Shown in pieces: positions 5,842-6,597 of a DNA stretch of 6,597 nucleotides. The notes beneath the pieces are model-generated. The model made no database searches. It was not told the origin of the DNA and saw only the letters and a program-made list of their open reading frames with translations. Position numbers and translations under genes: made by a program. Source of the stretch: Pirellulales bacterium (GTDB lineage Bacteria > Planctomycetota > Planctomycetia > Pirellulales > Thermoguttaceae); NCBI GenBank assembly GCA_030607895.1, contig JAUWJC010000245.1, positions 1-6,597 of the forward strand. Direction: 5' to 3'. Numbering within the stretch: position 1 is the stretch's first letter; each line of letters starts with the position of its first letter.

Positions 5842-6597
5842 TCACTTCTTGTACGCCTCCCACAGGTCGAGCCGCACGTAGACTCGCAACGGAACTCCCG
5901 GGCGGAGTTGCCAGTCTCGCTGCTCTTGCTCCGCGGGCAACGGCACGTACAGCCGGCGCTGCCCCGACGGCGGCATCTCGAAGAGCCTTTTGAGCAGAGC
6001 CGGTTCCATCCGGGGTTGGGTGATGATTAGCGGCGCGGCCGGCCCGTCGGCAACCTGGCTGTACCAGTCGACGCGAGTGAAACGCCGCAAATACCAGGGC
6101 AGCGGCCAATGGTCGTCGTCCGGACAGATCACTTGGATGTGCATCGCCTGGGCGTCCGGATGAGCCGCGGCGATTTGCTCGACACGCTGGGCAAGCAGCG
6201 GCACGTCACTGGTGGTATGTGCGTACACGTATGGATTGTTCGGGTCCTCATACTCCATAAAGCTTGCCCGCCGCGCCTGCCATGCCAGGTAACCGATTGC
6301 CGCCACCACCAGCACGACCGCCGCGGCTTTCAACAAACGCGACGGGGCCGCGCGAATCAGAACCGCCGCGCCAACGCCGGCCAACAGGATCATGCCGTGG
6401 TAGAACCCCAGGGCACACCACGGTGTCTTGTATGGCAACGCGGAATAGATCACGGTCATCAGCACGGTGTAGACGGCGAGGAATCGGCAGCCGAAAAAGG
6501 GACCAGGTTTAATTTGCCCCAACGGCCCGGCGGGTGCTTCGAAAAAATTAAACGTGGTCCCTTTTTCGGCCCTACCCAACACCGCGGCGGTCAATCC
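5842..6597 (-). CDS. C-terminal part of a TIGR03663 / Agl23-type membrane protein, cut by the window edge
   Basis: The frame is open from the right edge to TGA at 5844-5842, about 251 codons. TTG 6594 is only the first possible start in view; the preceding codon (GGA) is also open, and the family is usually over 500 residues with many membrane helices, so the gene continues outside. Counting from that TTG, hydrophobic segments are at about 38-54, 59-80 and 88-105. YSALPYKTPWCALGFYHGMI (50-69), NPYVYAHTT (120-128), WPLPWYLRRF (163-172) and YVRLDLWEAYKK at the end are characteristic of TIGR03663, described as flippase-activity-associated or GT-C-like proteins. The C-terminal ~145 residues form a domain probably outside the cytoplasm. 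Residues 10-34 are encoded by palindromic repeat copy 2 and are probably an insertion. The likely job is use or transfer of a polyprenyl-linked sugar made by the convergent GT2 enzyme; that pairing is an inference. Confidence 0.8.
   Translation of the reverse strand, partial: GLTAAVLGRAEKGTTFNFFEAPAGPLGQIKPGPFFGCRFLAVYTVLMTVIYSALPYKTPWCALGFYHGMILLAGVGAAVLIRAAPSRLLKAAAVVLVVAAIGYLAWQARRASFMEYEDPNNPYVYAHTTSDVPLLAQRVEQIAAAHPDAQAMHIQVICPDDDHWPLPWYLRRFTRVDWYSQVADGPAAPLIITQPRMEPALLKRLFEMPPSGQRRLYVPLPAEQEQRDWQLRPGVPLRVYVRLDLWEAYKK
6490..6570. repeat. Palindromic REP/MITE-like element, copy 2, inside a coding sequence
   Basis: The arm 6490-6515 pairs with 6545-6570 at 25 of 26 positions; the mismatch is G6506 against G6554, where CCTGG has become CGTGG. 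The core GAAAAAGGG...CCCTTTTTC is 6493-6567, 75 bp, the same length as the core of copy 1 (81-155). The loop block CGGCCCGGCGGGTGCTTCG (6523-6541) matches copy 1 at 17 of 19 positions, and both copies have the same orientation on the + strand. The whole element lies in the open frame of the - strand TIGR03663-type gene and contributes 25 codons without a stop. Confidence 0.85.

Noticed and set aside
5687..6109. - strand frame across the convergent gene ends (140 codons)
   Set aside because: It runs in a different frame from the supported - strand gene and includes the translated heptamer repeat (PHPSSLI); it is a shadow.

Overview
The window is GC-rich bacterial DNA, read here as a planctomycete of the Pirellulales/Thermoguttaceae type. 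That placement is an inference from three protein types often seen together in that group: a secreted PQQ-like propeller opening with DWPRFRGPDGSG, a ceramidase-like exported protein, and a double alpha/beta-hydrolase 'acetylxylan esterase' protein. A GT2 / TIGR03663 (Agl23-type) pair sits next to them. No marker gene fixes the taxon.

Layout. Positions 1-307 hold no convincing complete gene but contain an 85-bp palindromic repeat (76-160). Four genes then run on the + strand: a secreted PQQ-type beta-propeller (308-1579), a secreted neutral/alkaline-ceramidase-like protein (1626-2891), a secreted tandem alpha/beta hydrolase (2906-5080) and a cytoplasmic family-2 glycosyltransferase of the dolichyl-phosphate-glucose-synthase type (5094-5816). 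The gaps between them are 46, 14 and 13 bp, so co-transcription is likely. A 7-bp tandem repeat (5794-5828) covers the end of the glycosyltransferase gene. Convergent to it on the - strand is the 3' part of a membrane glycosyltransferase-like gene of the TIGR03663/Agl23 family (5842 to beyond the right edge).

How the genes may work together. The first three proteins all carry export signals and resemble proteins of extracytoplasmic sugar/lipid-conjugate breakdown; the propeller could be a binding or scaffold partner, but no substrate can be named. The last two look like a surface-glycosylation pair: the GT2 would charge a polyprenyl phosphate with a sugar, and the TIGR03663 membrane protein would use or move that lipid-linked sugar.

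The most notable feature is a repeat family. Two copies of a 75-bp-core palindrome, in the same orientation, sit near the two ends of the window. The right-hand copy lies inside the TIGR03663 reading frame and keeps it open, adding 25 codons just before a membrane helix. The bases just outside the core also pair in both copies, although they differ between copies. Further points are the loss of the usual serine nucleophile in the ceramidase-like protein and a catalytically dead-looking second domain in the hydrolase.
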